From contig NZ_JANAVY020000002.1 of the NCBI RefSeq assembly GCF_025195085.2, positions 1-64,000 of the forward strand: DNA of 64,000 bases, given 5' to 3'. Shown here piece after piece: positions 1-10,228 of this stretch. The notes beneath the pieces were generated by a model. That model did not search any database and was not told the DNA's origin. It worked only from the letters and a program-made list of their open reading frames with translations. The stretch is from Vibrio intestinalis. Its GTDB lineage: Bacteria; Pseudomonadota; Gammaproteobacteria; Enterobacterales; Vibrionaceae. Made by a program: the position numbers and the translations under genes. Each line of letters opens with the position of its first letter. Position 1 is the stretch's first letter.

Positions 1-2
1 GT

Positions 3-56
3 TTATCCTACCGCCTCGAAGAGAAGATAGAAGTTATCCTCGATGGGTTAAGTTGA
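3..56 (+). CDS. C-terminal end of an unidentified gene (cut by window start)
   Basis: An open frame enters from the left edge and stops with TGA at 54-56, encoding LSYRLEEKIEVILDGLS. It would converge on pheT. The amphipathic composition looks like a real protein end, but 17 residues are too few to name a family, and it could be a chance open frame. Confidence 0.3.
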   Translation, partial: LSYRLEEKIEVILDGLS

Positions 57-82
57 AACCCAAGAAGTACGCAACAAATAGG

Positions 83-114
83 AAAAATGCCAGTCAGCTT
101 AACTGACTGGCATT
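83..114 (-). terminator. Rho-independent terminator of pheST
   Basis: A perfect 12-bp inverted repeat (AATGCCAGTCAG at 86-97, its complement at 103-114) has a 5-nt loop. On the minus strand it is followed directly by a run of five T (83-87). It lies 45 bp beyond the pheT stop codon. On the plus strand there is no T tract, so it mainly serves pheST. Confidence 0.85.
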
Positions 115-158
115 ACTCGCAATGCGAGGCCTTTGATTTTCTATCTAATCAGAAGTGA

Positions 159-2564
159 TTAGTCACGCAGTGACGCACCAAACTTCTCAGATACGTGAGC
201 AACGATAGCATCAACCGCACCAGCGATGTCTGCATCTTCTAGCGTACGTTCCACTGACTGTAGCGTCAGTGCGATTGCTAGGCTCTTCTTACCTTCTTCA
301 ACGCCTTTACCTACGTAAACGTCGAACAGTTTCGCATCTTTCAGGAACTCACCACCTTGCTCTAGACATGCTGCTACGATGTCGCCTGAAGCTACTGCTT
401 CGTCAACAACTACCGCGATGTCACGACGGTTTGATGGGAACTTAGAAAGCTGTACCGCTTCTGGAATCACTTTCGTGTTGATTGCAGACCATTCAACTTC
501 GAATACGATAGTACGGCCGTTTAGACCAAACTTACGCTCTAGTTCTGGGTGAACAGTACCAATCACACCTACCTGCTTACCATCAACGATGATTGCTGCT
601 GATTGGCCTGGGTGAAGTGCTGGGTTCGCCGCTTTGTCTTCTGCTGTTAGTGCAGCAAAAGAGTATGCTTTTTCGTTAGCAGACAGCTCAAGAACAGCCT
701 CTAGGTCGCCTTTTAGGTCAAAGAAATCAACTGTGTTGGTTTCAATGTCCCAATGCTCTTCGCTACGAGTACCAGCAATAACACCAGCAAGCATAGGCTC
801 TTGGCGCATGCCGTTTTCAGCAGATTCACATGGGATGAAACGTAGACCGTATTCGAATAGACGAACACGTGGCTGTTGACGCTTCTGGTTATGAACCACA
901 GTGTTTAGTAGACCTTGGATTAGGCCTAGGCGCATTGCTGACATATCCGCAGAAATTGGGAATGGCAGGATTAATGGCTCAACACCTGGAACAACCAGTT
1001 TTTGCTGTTCTGGCTCAACGAAGCTGTAAGTAATTGCTTCTTGGTAACCACGGTCAACCAGTAGGTTACGAACACGCTTAAGTGGCAGATCCGCTTCCAC
1101 GTGGTTGTGCATCTTAAGTGCTGCAGCAGGGTTTTGATTTGGAATGTTGTCGTAACCGTAGATACGGCCAACTTCTTCAATCAGATCTTGCTCGATAGCG
1201 ATATCGAAACGCCATGTCGGAGCAACTGCTGCCCAACCTTCTGCTGTTGTTTCAACAGTTAGGCCTAGACGCTCTAGGATTTCAACAACATCAGCATCTG
1301 CGATGTGGTGACCTAGTAGGTTATCTAGCTTAGTGCGACGTAGTGATACTTTGTTTGCTTTTGGAAGTTCAGCTTCTGACTCAACGCCAACCACTGGAGC
1401 AACTTCACCGCCACAAATCTCAACAAGAAGCTGAGTTGCACGCTCCATTGCGCTTGCTTGCAGTGCGAAGTCCACACCACGCTCAAAACGCATTGAAGAA
1501 TCAGTGTGCAGACCATAGCTACGTGCACGGCCACGGATGTGGTCAGGTGCGAAGAATGCACACTCAAGTAGCACGTCTTTAGTCTCAGTCGTTACACCAG
1601 ACTCTTCGCCACCAAAGATACCAGCAATTGCTAGTGCTTTGTTGTGGTCTGCTACAACAAGAGTATCTGCGTTTAGCTCAGCTTCGTTACCGTCAAGAAG
1701 AGTAAGTTTCTCGCCTTGTTCAGCCATACGAACCACGATACCGCCTTCAATCTTAGCGAGATCAAATGCGTGCATTGGTTGGCCTTGCTCTAGAAGAACG
1801 TAGTTAGTGATGTCTACTACTGGGTCGATAGAGCGGATACCACAACGGCGCAGTTTTTCTTGCATCCATAGTGGTGTTTCAGCTTGAACGTTTACGTTCT
1901 TAACTACACGACCTAGGTAACGTGGACATGCCGCAGGTGCTTTCACTTCGATAGATACAGTATCTTCGATTGATGCAGCAACTGCTTCAACAGATGGCTC
2001 TGTTACGTCAGCACGGTTTAGTACGCCAACTTCACGAGCTAGACCACGGATGCTGAAACAGTCAGCGCGGTTTGCTGTTAGGTCTACGTCTACGGTTACG
2101 TCATCAAGACCTAGGAATTCACGGAAATCGGTACCGATTACTGCGTCTTCTGCTAGTTCCATGATGCCATCAGATTCTACGTCGATGCCTAGTTCAGTGA
2201 ATGAACAAAGCATGCCGTGTGATGGTTGACCACGTAGTTTGGCTTTTTTGATTTTGAAGTCACCTGGCAGTACAGCACCAACAGTCGCAACCGCTACTTT
2301 GATGCCAAGACGACAGTTAGACGCACCACAAACGATGTCTAGTAGCTCTTCAGCACCAACATCTACTTTTGTTACGCGTAGCTTGTCTGCGTCTGGGTGT
2401 TGGCCACATTCGACAACTTTGCCCACTTTAACGCCAGTGAAAGAACCAGCTACAGGAAGAACGTCGTCTACCTCTAGGCCAGCCATAGTGATTTGGTGTG
2501 TCAGTTCGTCAGTAGATACCGCAGGGTTAACCCACTCACGAAGCCATGATTCGCTGAATTTCAT
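159..2564 (-). CDS. pheT: Phenylalanyl-tRNA synthetase beta subunit
   Basis: This is the 801-residue beta subunit of the cytoplasmic (alpha-beta)2 synthetase that charges tRNA-Phe, close to the usual 795-800 residues. The order expected for PheT is visible: an N-terminal tRNA-binding OB fold (about 40-150, [20 protein letters not shown]), the B3/B4 editing region (about 215-400, with [17 protein letters not shown]), the B5 DNA-binding-like domain near 400-475, and a C-terminal anticodon-binding ferredoxin-like domain ([14 protein letters not shown]). It begins 16 bp after the pheS stop, so the two subunits are co-transcribed. Unlike in E. coli, ihfA does not follow it; a terminator does. Confidence 0.97.
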   Translation of the reverse strand: MKFSESWLREWVNPAVSTDELTHQITMAGLEVDDVLPVAGSFTGVKVGKVVECGQHPDADKLRVTKVDVGAEELLDIVCGASNCRLGIKVAVATVGAVLPGDFKIKKAKLRGQPSHGMLCSFTELGIDVESDGIMELAEDAVIGTDFREFLGLDDVTVDVDLTANRADCFSIRGLAREVGVLNRADVTEPSVEAVAASIEDTVSIEVKAPAACPRYLGRVVKNVNVQAETPLWMQEKLRRCGIRSIDPVVDITNYVLLEQGQPMHAFDLAKIEGGIVVRMAEQGEKLTLLDGNEAELNADTLVVADHNKALAIAGIFGGEESGVTTETKDVLLECAFFAPDHIRGRARSYGLHTDSSMRFERGVDFALQASAMERATQLLVEICGGEVAPVVGVESEAELPKANKVSLRRTKLDNLLGHHIADADVVEILERLGLTVETTAEGWAAVAPTWRFDIAIEQDLIEEVGRIYGYDNIPNQNPAAALKMHNHVEADLPLKRVRNLLVDRGYQEAITYSFVEPEQQKLVVPGVEPLILPFPISADMSAMRLGLIQGLLNTVVHNQKRQQPRVRLFEYGLRFIPCESAENGMRQEPMLAGVIAGTRSEEHWDIETNTVDFFDLKGDLEAVLELSANEKAYSFAALTAEDKAANPALHPGQSAAIIVDGKQVGVIGTVHPELERKFGLNGRTIVFEVEWSAINTKVIPEAVQLSKFPSNRRDIAVVVDEAVASGDIVAACLEQGGEFLKDAKLFDVYVGKGVEEGKKSLAIALTLQSVERTLEDADIAGAVDAIVAHVSEKFGASLRD

Positions 2565-2580
2565 AGGATTTGCCTCTGGA

Positions 2581-3579
<999 letters not shown>

Positions 3580-3661
3580 CTATGTCTAAGGTTGGCCTTA
3601 GCATAAGTGGTAGTGTCCATAAGCGTCCCATACGGGATCTTGGGTCTTCAAATAGCCTTAC

Positions 3662-3690
3662 ATAGTAACGAATGCCGTGTCTAAATCCAA
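3662..3690 (-). promoter_or_regulatory. Probable sigma-70 promoter of pheST
   Basis: On the minus strand, TTGGAT (3690-3685) and TACTAT (3667-3662) are separated by exactly 17 bp, about 100 bp upstream of the pheS start. The resulting leader of roughly 90 nt contains only a short TCCC/GGGA hairpin near 3625-3640 and no obvious leader peptide. Confidence 0.5.
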
Positions 3691-3800
3691 TCTGAAATCT
3701 GTATTCTCACCGCCTTTGTGTAAAAATTCGGCTCTAATGTTGATTGTCCGCAGTTTTGTACCCATATCCAGTGTGAAATAGAGCAATTAAGGAAGCAATT

Positions 3801-4286
3801 ATGTCGCTGGTTATCACTCCGATTGAAGCCCAACATGACCATGAAATCTGCAAAATAATCAAAGCGGTAGGCGCTGAGTTTGGCGCAGTCGGTGAAGGAT
3901 TTGGCCCATCCGACCCAGAAGTTGAAGCAATGAGCCAACACTATAGTCAGCAAAACAAAAGCCGCTATCTCATTGCACTTGTTGATGGAAAAATCGTTGG
4001 CGGCTGTGGACTGGCCCCTTTCGCAGGTTCAGACAGTATCTGTGAGCTGAAAAAGCTGTTTTTATTACCGGAAGGTCGAGGCCTTGGCTTAGGAAGGAAG
4101 CTGAGCGAGCAATGCTTTGAGTTCGCTAATCAACAAGGCTTTAAGCAATGTTATTTGGACACTCTCACCTCGATGAAAGCGGCGGTTGCACTGTATGAAA
4201 AACTTGGCTTTGAGCACTTAACTGCGCCACTTGCAGGAACAGAGCATAATGGCTGCGATGTGTGGATGTTAAAAGAGCTAGACTAA
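3801..4286 (+). CDS. GNAT family N-acetyltransferase
   Basis: A 161-residue single-domain acetyltransferase that should transfer an acetyl group from acetyl-CoA to an unidentified amine substrate. The acetyl-CoA pyrophosphate loop is clear: LFLLPEGRGLGLGRKL fits the GNAT motif A pattern Q/R-x-x-G-x-G/A near residues 93-108. The motif B-like segment ALYEKLGFEHL follows near residue 130. AAGGA lies 8 bases before the ATG. It stands alone, divergent from pheST and convergent with the haemerythrin-GGDEF gene, so the neighbours give no hint of substrate. Confidence 0.85.
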   Translation: MSLVITPIEAQHDHEICKIIKAVGAEFGAVGEGFGPSDPEVEAMSQHYSQQNKSRYLIALVDGKIVGGCGLAPFAGSDSICELKKLFLLPEGRGLGLGRKLSEQCFEFANQQGFKQCYLDTLTSMKAAVALYEKLGFEHLTAPLAGTEHNGCDVWMLKELD

Positions 4287-4295
4287 TCTAGCTCT
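4271..4295 (-). terminator. Terminator of the haemerythrin-GGDEF gene, inside the 3' end of the acetyltransferase gene
   Basis: A perfect 9-bp inverted repeat (AGAGCTAGA at 4274-4282, TCTAGCTCT at 4287-4295, loop CTAA) is followed on the minus strand by TTTT. It includes the stop codon of the plus-strand acetyltransferase gene, so the two converging genes share this DNA. Confidence 0.7.
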
Positions 4296-4320
4296 GGGTT
4301 ATCTTTGCAAACAGACTTTA

Positions 4321-5436
4321 CTACTCGACACTAAGCCAAGCTGAAACCCGGTTGCGACCACTCGATTTGGCTTGATATACCGCGTTATCCGCAAGCTTAA
4401 TCAAGTCGTGGAAACTGCTCATTTCATCATTACGCTCTGCAATCCCTACGCTAATGCTACCGCGCCAAAATGCCTTGCCTAAGTCCAATTGTACCTCGGC
4501 AATATTTTGCTGCACTTTTTGCGCGATATTAAGCCCACCCGCTTGATCTGTATTTGGGCAAATAACGAAAAATTCATCGCCGCCTAACCGGCACACCACA
4601 TCATCGTTTCTAAAGTGGTCTTTGAGCATCTGTGCGATTTCTTGCAGTACGAGATCACCTGCATCATGACCAGCACTATCGTTAACCTCTTTAAAATGGT
4701 CAACATCAATCATAATCGCGACTAAAGGTTCATTTTTCTCTTCCGCTAGTTGCCAAAAATGTCTCAACTGACGCATCGCGCAGCGTCGATTGGGCAACTG
4801 AGTCAAAGAGTCGGTTAAAGAAAGTTCTTCCAACTGCTTATTGGCTTTTAATAATTGATGAGTGCGTTCTTCAACCATCTCTTCTAAACGTTGGTTTAGC
4901 TCAAGTAAGGCTTTATTGCGCTCTGAAACTTGATCGAACAAACCGGTAAGGGCATTCACAAGCGGCCCTGTACTATTGTCTTGGGCTTTTTCTTCTTGTT
5001 CATAAGCGAGCTTAGGGTCAACCCCGCGATCAATCTTCTCAACTTGGCGCGACATGTTCTTATCGATACCCAAGATATGATAAGCCAACCAATGGATGAG
5101 GAAGTTGAGCAGGAGCTCCGACGCTTGTTTGTTCTCTTCACTGACAAACGCCTGCATGCTGAAAATTTCAGTCATAAAGGCGCGATGAACTTTGATGTGC
5201 TTGTCTAGATGCTCAGGATAAATGCCCTTCTCGCGCATCAAGGTTTCTTCTTCACGAAAGTGAAATTCAGAATAGCGTGAGAGCTCAAACAATACTGTAC
5301 GGATATCTTGAATTGAAATGCTGTTGTCTTTAACCAAAGCGCCATATCGATTGATGATATCCACCAGCACTTGGTGCTGCTCATCAACCATTTCGATACC
5401 TGTTTCGTAACAACTATCCCACACAAATGAGTTCAT
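4321..5436 (-). CDS. Bacteriohaemerythrin-linked diguanylate cyclase
   Basis: A 371-residue cytoplasmic protein. Residues 1-130 are a bacteriohaemerythrin with all expected di-iron ligands visible (a histidine in DEQHQ, HFREE, HIKVH, and HWLAYHILGID with its terminal aspartate). A coiled coil (about 185-215) leads to a GGDEF domain with intact GGDEF at 285-289 and an RNDD inhibitory site five residues before it. It should make cyclic di-GMP from GTP in response to O2 or redox state at the di-iron site. The architecture and neighbourhood match the V. cholerae Bhr-DGC (VC1216). The start chosen here is preceded by AGAGGT at good spacing; an upstream in-frame ATG at 5478 lacks this. Confidence 0.92.
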   Translation of the reverse strand: MNSFVWDSCYETGIEMVDEQHQVLVDIINRYGALVKDNSISIQDIRTVLFELSRYSEFHFREEETLMREKGIYPEHLDKHIKVHRAFMTEIFSMQAFVSEENKQASELLLNFLIHWLAYHILGIDKNMSRQVEKIDRGVDPKLAYEQEEKAQDNSTGPLVNALTGLFDQVSERNKALLELNQRLEEMVEERTHQLLKANKQLEELSLTDSLTQLPNRRCAMRQLRHFWQLAEEKNEPLVAIMIDVDHFKEVNDSAGHDAGDLVLQEIAQMLKDHFRNDDVVCRLGGDEFFVICPNTDQAGGLNIAQKVQQNIAEVQLDLGKAFWRGSISVGIAERNDEMSSFHDLIKLADNAVYQAKSSGRNRVSAWLSVE

Positions 5437-5614
5437 CGAGTACCTCTTAGAGTACTGACAGCAATACGCCGTAGCCAACTAATACTAATTATTTATGGTT
5501 TTTACCCTACCTTAAATACCCTTCTATTTCATGGGGCTTATGCACAAAACGTCACATAAACCGCAAAGCACGCTCGCCTCGCGGTTATTCGGTAAACTCA
5601 TTGGTCGTAATCGA

Positions 5615-6802
5615 TTAAAAATAGAACTCCAGAGCGACTTGGATAAAGTCATCTTTTCTGCCGAAGTAGAGTAAATCTGATGGGGTTTCATTTTCAAATA
5701 GCCATGCGTCAACACGCCATTTTAATTGATTGGTTAATCGACTCGACGCTTCTAGCTTGCCGTTATACACATCGCTGTTATCTAAATCTTGGGTAATACC
5801 AAACAGTATCTCCGTGCCATCTTCATCATTGAGCGCTAAACGGGTTCCAACAAAAACATCATTTTGCCCTATTCCCTGAGCATTGGCCCCGCGGCTATCG
5901 TACAGATATTCGGCTATCCACCCGACATCCCACACAGAATCGAGTGCGCCAACCCAGGTGTATTCAAAACCGGCAACCAAGGCAGTGTGATGGTCTAAGC
6001 TATCTCGGTAAATGGACTCTAGCTTCCACAACCAATCGCCGGCAATACCTTGGACATCAACCCCAACTTGTTTTGCCTGCGCATAAAATGGGCTGAGTTC
6101 TTGGCCATTGAATTGATAGTAAGGATCTCGATTTGTTCCCTGAAAATAGCTCAACCCTACATCCCAATCATCCAGCATCACGCTGTAACGCAGTGCGAAA
6201 TCCACATGCTTTTGCTCTCGGCTCGATTCGTATTTCGCCTCGCCCGTTAACGCGGTCGGCGGCCTTAATCGACCATCAACACCTGCAAAGTTTCGCTCCC
6301 GAAAATAGGGCATCAATAGCGCATCAACTGTGCCCCACTCTTTGATGCTGGTAAAATGCACCATGGGTTGGCCTAGCTTCTGCTCACCATCGACAGACTC
6401 CACTTCATCGGTTTGGTTAACTACATCGACCAAATGGGCAGACTCCGTTACTCCCCAGAAGACCTTACCAATCCCAGCTCTTAGTTCGTAATCATCCCAA
6501 TAGGTTAAATACAGAGCCTCCCGAATGTCACCGTGTGTACGCTCTTCATCGAGACTGTCTAAACGAAAAAACGGCCTAAAAGTAAAACTTGCGTCCCCTT
6601 CTTGTAACTCCCAGTAAAACTCAGGCTCGACAACAAGAGAGGTTTGATATTCATCTTGTCCTTGCAGACCTTGTTGGAAAAACTGTCGATATTCGAGATT
6701 GACCTGCCCAGCGATATCCATTGCCCATGAGGGAAGCGATAGACCACCGGCGATAAGAAGGCTAGCGCTCATTGCGCCAACCTTAATGCTGTTTTGCACC
6801 AT
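5615..6802 (-). CDS. Outer-membrane beta-barrel protein of the MMPL export operon
   Basis: About 395 residues with a signal peptide (MVQNSIKVG..., cleavage near LPSWA-MD). The body is rich in alternating aromatic and polar strands and ends in aromatic F-Y-F (VALEFYF), the usual insertion signature of an outer-membrane barrel. The sequence resembles the DUF1302-like proteins that accompany MMPL/LolA-like pairs. It follows the LolA-like gene without a gap. I start it at ATG 6802, which has AGGTG upstream, rather than GTG 6811. It probably forms the outer-membrane end of an envelope transport pathway; its substrate is unknown. Confidence 0.7.
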   Translation of the reverse strand: MVQNSIKVGAMSASLLIAGGLSLPSWAMDIAGQVNLEYRQFFQQGLQGQDEYQTSLVVEPEFYWELQEGDASFTFRPFFRLDSLDEERTHGDIREALYLTYWDDYELRAGIGKVFWGVTESAHLVDVVNQTDEVESVDGEQKLGQPMVHFTSIKEWGTVDALLMPYFRERNFAGVDGRLRPPTALTGEAKYESSREQKHVDFALRYSVMLDDWDVGLSYFQGTNRDPYYQFNGQELSPFYAQAKQVGVDVQGIAGDWLWKLESIYRDSLDHHTALVAGFEYTWVGALDSVWDVGWIAEYLYDSRGANAQGIGQNDVFVGTRLALNDEDGTEILFGITQDLDNSDVYNGKLEASSRLTNQLKWRVDAWLFENETPSDLLYFGRKDDFIQVALEFYF

Positions 6803-6811
6803 ACCTTTCAC

Positions 6812-7612
6812 CTATTTTACTCGCTTCAAGATATTCTTTTGAAAATCTTTATCTTCAAGGCCCGTCTGAAAGGCTAAATCACTGGTATTTAGCTCGGTGC
6901 TTTTACCCGACTGATGATTGACCATCTTCATCTTATGAGCGCGCCAATATTTATCGAGGTACAACTGATAATCGTTGAACGCTAACGTTTTCAGCAATGC
7001 GCCTCTACGGTCATAAAATTCGATTTTAAGCGGACGATAATGCTCTGTGTCTAGCCAAACCATCTGCTTGGTATAACCAGAATATTTATCCGTAGGCACC
7101 TGCTCCAACACGTAAGCATCCTGTCCTTCAAACTGCTCTTGATTAACCAAGTTAAAGCTGTACTTCTCTAACTCAAACGAGCTGAGATCCTCATAAGAAA
7201 ATTCACTGCCCATAAATGGGCCCGATTTATTACGTGATGAGATACGCTTCACTCGTTTTAACGCAGGTAAATAAAGCCATTGATCATCAGCATCGACCAC
7301 ATGAGAGTGGTTTAAAAATGCCGTGCCTTTCACATCTCTAGGCTCATCAAAAATGGTCAGCCCTTTGTCACCATCGCCATTAACTTCTAGCGACTTGAGA
7401 CGCATTAAGCGTGTGCTGCTTTCTCCTGATGCATTACGCAAAATCATCTCCATTGTTGCTACCGAGTCACTCCAACCTTGGTCTCTCACTTTGCGTTCTT
7501 GAGCGATTTCTAAACCTCGCTGCGTATCTGCGATAGCATAAAAGCTTGCTGTAATAGTGAGTAGCGATGCTAGCGCTACGCTGTTTACGATTGATTTGAT
7601 TGTAAATGTCAT
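6812..7612 (-). CDS. Outer-membrane lipoprotein-sorting (LolA-like) periplasmic protein
   Basis: 266 residues with an N-terminal signal peptide (cleavage near YAIA-DT). The core carries segments typical of the LolA-like family annotated as outer membrane lipoprotein-sorting protein (PF17131): DQWLYLPALKRVKRI, GPFMGSEFSYEDL and a C-terminal DxxFqxxxL region. Such proteins have a half-barrel that can carry a lipid through the periplasm. It sits between an MMPL pump and a barrel protein with tight spacing (27 bp and 0 bp), so it likely shuttles the pump's hydrophobic substrate. It is not LolA itself, which normally sits near ftsK. Confidence 0.85.
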   Translation of the reverse strand: MTFTIKSIVNSVALASLLTITASFYAIADTQRGLEIAQERKVRDQGWSDSVATMEMILRNASGESSTRLMRLKSLEVNGDGDKGLTIFDEPRDVKGTAFLNHSHVVDADDQWLYLPALKRVKRISSRNKSGPFMGSEFSYEDLSSFELEKYSFNLVNQEQFEGQDAYVLEQVPTDKYSGYTKQMVWLDTEHYRPLKIEFYDRRGALLKTLAFNDYQLYLDKYWRAHKMKMVNHQSGKSTELNTSDLAFQTGLEDKDFQKNILKRVK

Positions 7613-7639
7613 AGTGTGTCGTCCTTTTCAAACTCTCGC

Positions 7640-10018
7640 TTAAGCGCGAGAGTCAGCATGTTGAGTGATGTTAGGTTCTACTTGAGGTGTCAGTTGCTGC
7701 GAAGGTTGCGGGTAGCTTTTGTTATCAAACTTCATCAGTAGTGCTGGCAGGAATACAAAGTCCACCACTAAGGCAATAAAAATAACAATGGCACTGAGTA
7801 GCCCCATATCGGCATTGAGGCGGAAGGTAGACATAGCCAGCACGCTAAAGCCTGCCACTAATACCACCGTAGTAATCCATAATGCTCTACCTACGGTATG
7901 AAAAGCGTAGCGAACGGCTTGTTCCGCATCCTGCCCCATCTTACGAGCGCGTTGATACTTTGATAGGAAGTGCACTGAGTCATCCACAACGATACCGAGT
8001 GTCAAGGTCACCACCACCGATAGGCCAAGGTTAATTTCGCCCGACAATAAGGCCCACAAACCAAAGCCTATGATGGCTGGTGCGACATTAGGCATTAAGC
8101 TGATCACGCCAAGACGCAGCGAGCGCAAAGAGAAAATCATTAAAGCGGAGATCAGTACTAAAGTGATTGGCAAGGTAGAAAGCATACTCGCCATGTTGGT
8201 CTCACCGATGTGAGCAAACATTAAGGTCGGGCTCGACGCCACCACTTCGTATTGAGGAGCATTAGAGGCAAACCAAGCGTAAATACGGTTCTCTAAATCT
8301 ACCAGCTCTACACTGCCCAAGTTATCCGTGGTTAATACCAACTTCACAGATGACTTATCAACGTTAATCTGGTTGTTCAAATCCAAACCAAACGGTAAGG
8401 ACATCTCATACAGCAGCAGATATTGTGCAGCTAGCTCTCTCTCTTGTGGCAAACGGTAGTAACTTTCATCATCCCCGTGCATGTTTTTGTTTAGGCGTTT
8501 ATACACGTCTGACAGTGTCGCTACATGGTCAGTTTCAGGCTGGTCACGAAGCCAATCACTAAAATTATTCAAAGTATTGAGGAACGTTGGATCTGAGATG
8601 CCTTGCGATTCTGCTGTCTTAATCGCAATGCTGATATTTGTCATCCCGCTGATTCGCTGCTCCATAAAGTCAGCCGCTTGACGGAACTCACTACGCTGAT
8701 CGAAGTATTTGACCGACTCATCATTCACTTTGTTAAGAGGGATTAATGCGGCCGCTGCGACAATTACCAATGCCGATACAGGCAAGAGCAGTTTTCGATT
8801 TGCAACAACAAGATCGCCCAAGCTATCCATAAAGGTACGAGGTTCGTCTTTGCCCTGCGCATATGCTTTAACGCGTATAGGCAAAATCTTAAGCAGTGCT
8901 GGAAGTAAGGTAACTGACAACAAGCAGGCAATCATCACGCCTAATGCCGCTAAGTTACCAAAGTCACGTAGCACTGGAGAATCTGACATGTTCATCATCA
9001 AGAAACCAATTGCAGTGGTCACTGAGGTAATCAATATCGGCATCGCATTAATCGCAACACTATGGTTGATTGCATGAGCCTTACTATCACCGTGCTGCAT
9101 ACGTTGGCGCATAGTCGCAATAACATGCACGCAGTCGGCCACGGCCAGTGTCATTACCAAGGTAGGAATATTGACCGTTGCGGTACTTAAGAACATGCCT
9201 GCCCAACCAGACAGCCCCAATGTTGAGCTAACAGATGTAATGATGACTATCAGCGTGGCGATTACGCTAACAAACGAGCGCAACATGATGGTTAAGAACA
9301 CCAATATAACTAGCAGCATACTGGGTACTAACGTTGCACTGTCTTCTTGGGCTGCGACCATAAATGCATCGTTCAGTGCAATGATGCCCGCCTTGTGGAA
9401 CTCTACTTGAGGGTAAAGCTGCTGATATTTTTCTATCAGTTGGTCGGTATAAACTACTGCCTCGATGGTTTCCGCTGTTTTGTCGATTTCCGGAAGTTGC
9501 ACGGTAATGTTGATAACCGAGACATCGCCAGCTTTGGAGACCATTGAATCAACAATAGCGGGCTCGTTGAGTGCGATATTTTTCGCTCGCTCAATACGCT
9601 CTGGGGTCAGCGGATAATCTTCGAACAAAAGATCCTCAACTAACAAATCATCTTGTTCCGCTTCGGTATGCTGGTAATTTGCCAGAGAATCTACTCGGCT
9701 CGCATACGGCACTTGCCACGCATCATAAGTGAACTGCTGAATCAGCGTTAAAGTGCTTTCAGTGAATACATTGCGATCTTTAGGCGCAATGATAATGGAT
9801 AAGTTGTCGGATTTAGCAAAAGTCGTTTGAATTTCATCAAAGGCCATTAACTGCTTATTCTGGCCATCGAAAAAGATGTCGTAATCACCGCGAAAATAGA
9901 GGTTTTTACCTCCAATAGTTGCAGCAACTATCAAGCCTATCATGGCCGTAACTATCCACCAGGTGAATCGAGTAGGCCAAGTAAACCATGCGTTTGAATT
10001 GGGATTGGTCGCGTTCAT
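7640..10018 (-). CDS. RND-superfamily (MMPL) transporter
   Basis: About 792 residues with the internal duplication of an RND exporter: TM1 at about 20-40, a large periplasmic loop, five further helices to about 390, then a second copy from about 410. Both halves carry sterol-sensing/MMPL-type helices (VMTLAVADCVHVIATMRQ and GIVVDDSVHFLSKYQRA, with the proton-relay aspartates). This is the hydrophobe/lipid-exporting MMPL-like branch, not the AcrB drug-efflux branch. The start used, ATG 10018, has GGAG six bases upstream; an earlier in-frame ATG at 10030 does not. It heads an operon with the LolA-like and barrel genes, controlled from sites described separately. Confidence 0.9.
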   Translation of the reverse strand: MNATNPNSNAWFTWPTRFTWWIVTAMIGLIVAATIGGKNLYFRGDYDIFFDGQNKQLMAFDEIQTTFAKSDNLSIIIAPKDRNVFTESTLTLIQQFTYDAWQVPYASRVDSLANYQHTEAEQDDLLVEDLLFEDYPLTPERIERAKNIALNEPAIVDSMVSKAGDVSVINITVQLPEIDKTAETIEAVVYTDQLIEKYQQLYPQVEFHKAGIIALNDAFMVAAQEDSATLVPSMLLVILVFLTIMLRSFVSVIATLIVIITSVSSTLGLSGWAGMFLSTATVNIPTLVMTLAVADCVHVIATMRQRMQHGDSKAHAINHSVAINAMPILITSVTTAIGFLMMNMSDSPVLRDFGNLAALGVMIACLLSVTLLPALLKILPIRVKAYAQGKDEPRTFMDSLGDLVVANRKLLLPVSALVIVAAAALIPLNKVNDESVKYFDQRSEFRQAADFMEQRISGMTNISIAIKTAESQGISDPTFLNTLNNFSDWLRDQPETDHVATLSDVYKRLNKNMHGDDESYYRLPQERELAAQYLLLYEMSLPFGLDLNNQINVDKSSVKLVLTTDNLGSVELVDLENRIYAWFASNAPQYEVVASSPTLMFAHIGETNMASMLSTLPITLVLISALMIFSLRSLRLGVISLMPNVAPAIIGFGLWALLSGEINLGLSVVVTLTLGIVVDDSVHFLSKYQRARKMGQDAEQAVRYAFHTVGRALWITTVVLVAGFSVLAMSTFRLNADMGLLSAIVIFIALVVDFVFLPALLMKFDNKSYPQPSQQLTPQVEPNITQHADSRA

Positions 10019-10033
10019 CACACTCTCCATTTG

Positions 10034-10046
10034 TGACGCTTCGTCA
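10034..10046. promoter_or_regulatory. Palindromic operator 1 (TGACG-N3-CGTCA)
   Basis: TGACGCTTCGTCA, a perfect 5+3+5 palindrome, lies 16 bp upstream of the MMPL pump start. Four copies of this pattern surround the TetR-family gene and none was noticed elsewhere in the window. It is the likely TetR binding site repressing the export operon. Confidence 0.7.
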
Positions 10047-10059
10047 ATTATGTCTATTT

Positions 10060-10084
10060 AAAATCCAGCAATTCGCTGGATTTT
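10060..10084 (-). terminator. Probable terminator of the tetR gene
   Basis: AAAATCCAGC (10060-10069) and GCTGGATTTT (10075-10084) form a perfect 10-bp stem with a 5-nt loop, ending in T residues on either strand. It sits between the tetR-family gene and the export operon, which could separate regulator and pump transcripts unless the pump promoter lies upstream and reads through. Confidence 0.5.
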
Positions 10085-10133
10085 AAGTAAACTCGATCAT
10101 CTTCCTATTAAACAAGGAAGCTGCATCAAAAAT

Positions 10134-10146
10134 TGACGAATCGTCA
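10134..10146. promoter_or_regulatory. Palindromic operator 2 (TGACG-N3-CGTCA)
   Basis: TGACGAATCGTCA, a perfect palindrome located exactly 100 bp from operator 1 and about 115 bp upstream of the pump start. The spacing would allow two dimers to act on one promoter region or to form a loop. Confidence 0.7.
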
Positions 10147-10228
10147 TCAAATGGCAAAATAAAAAGTCGAAGATAGACAACTCGACCTCATTACCTACTC
10201 GTTAGGACTTATCCATCTCTCTTAGAGA

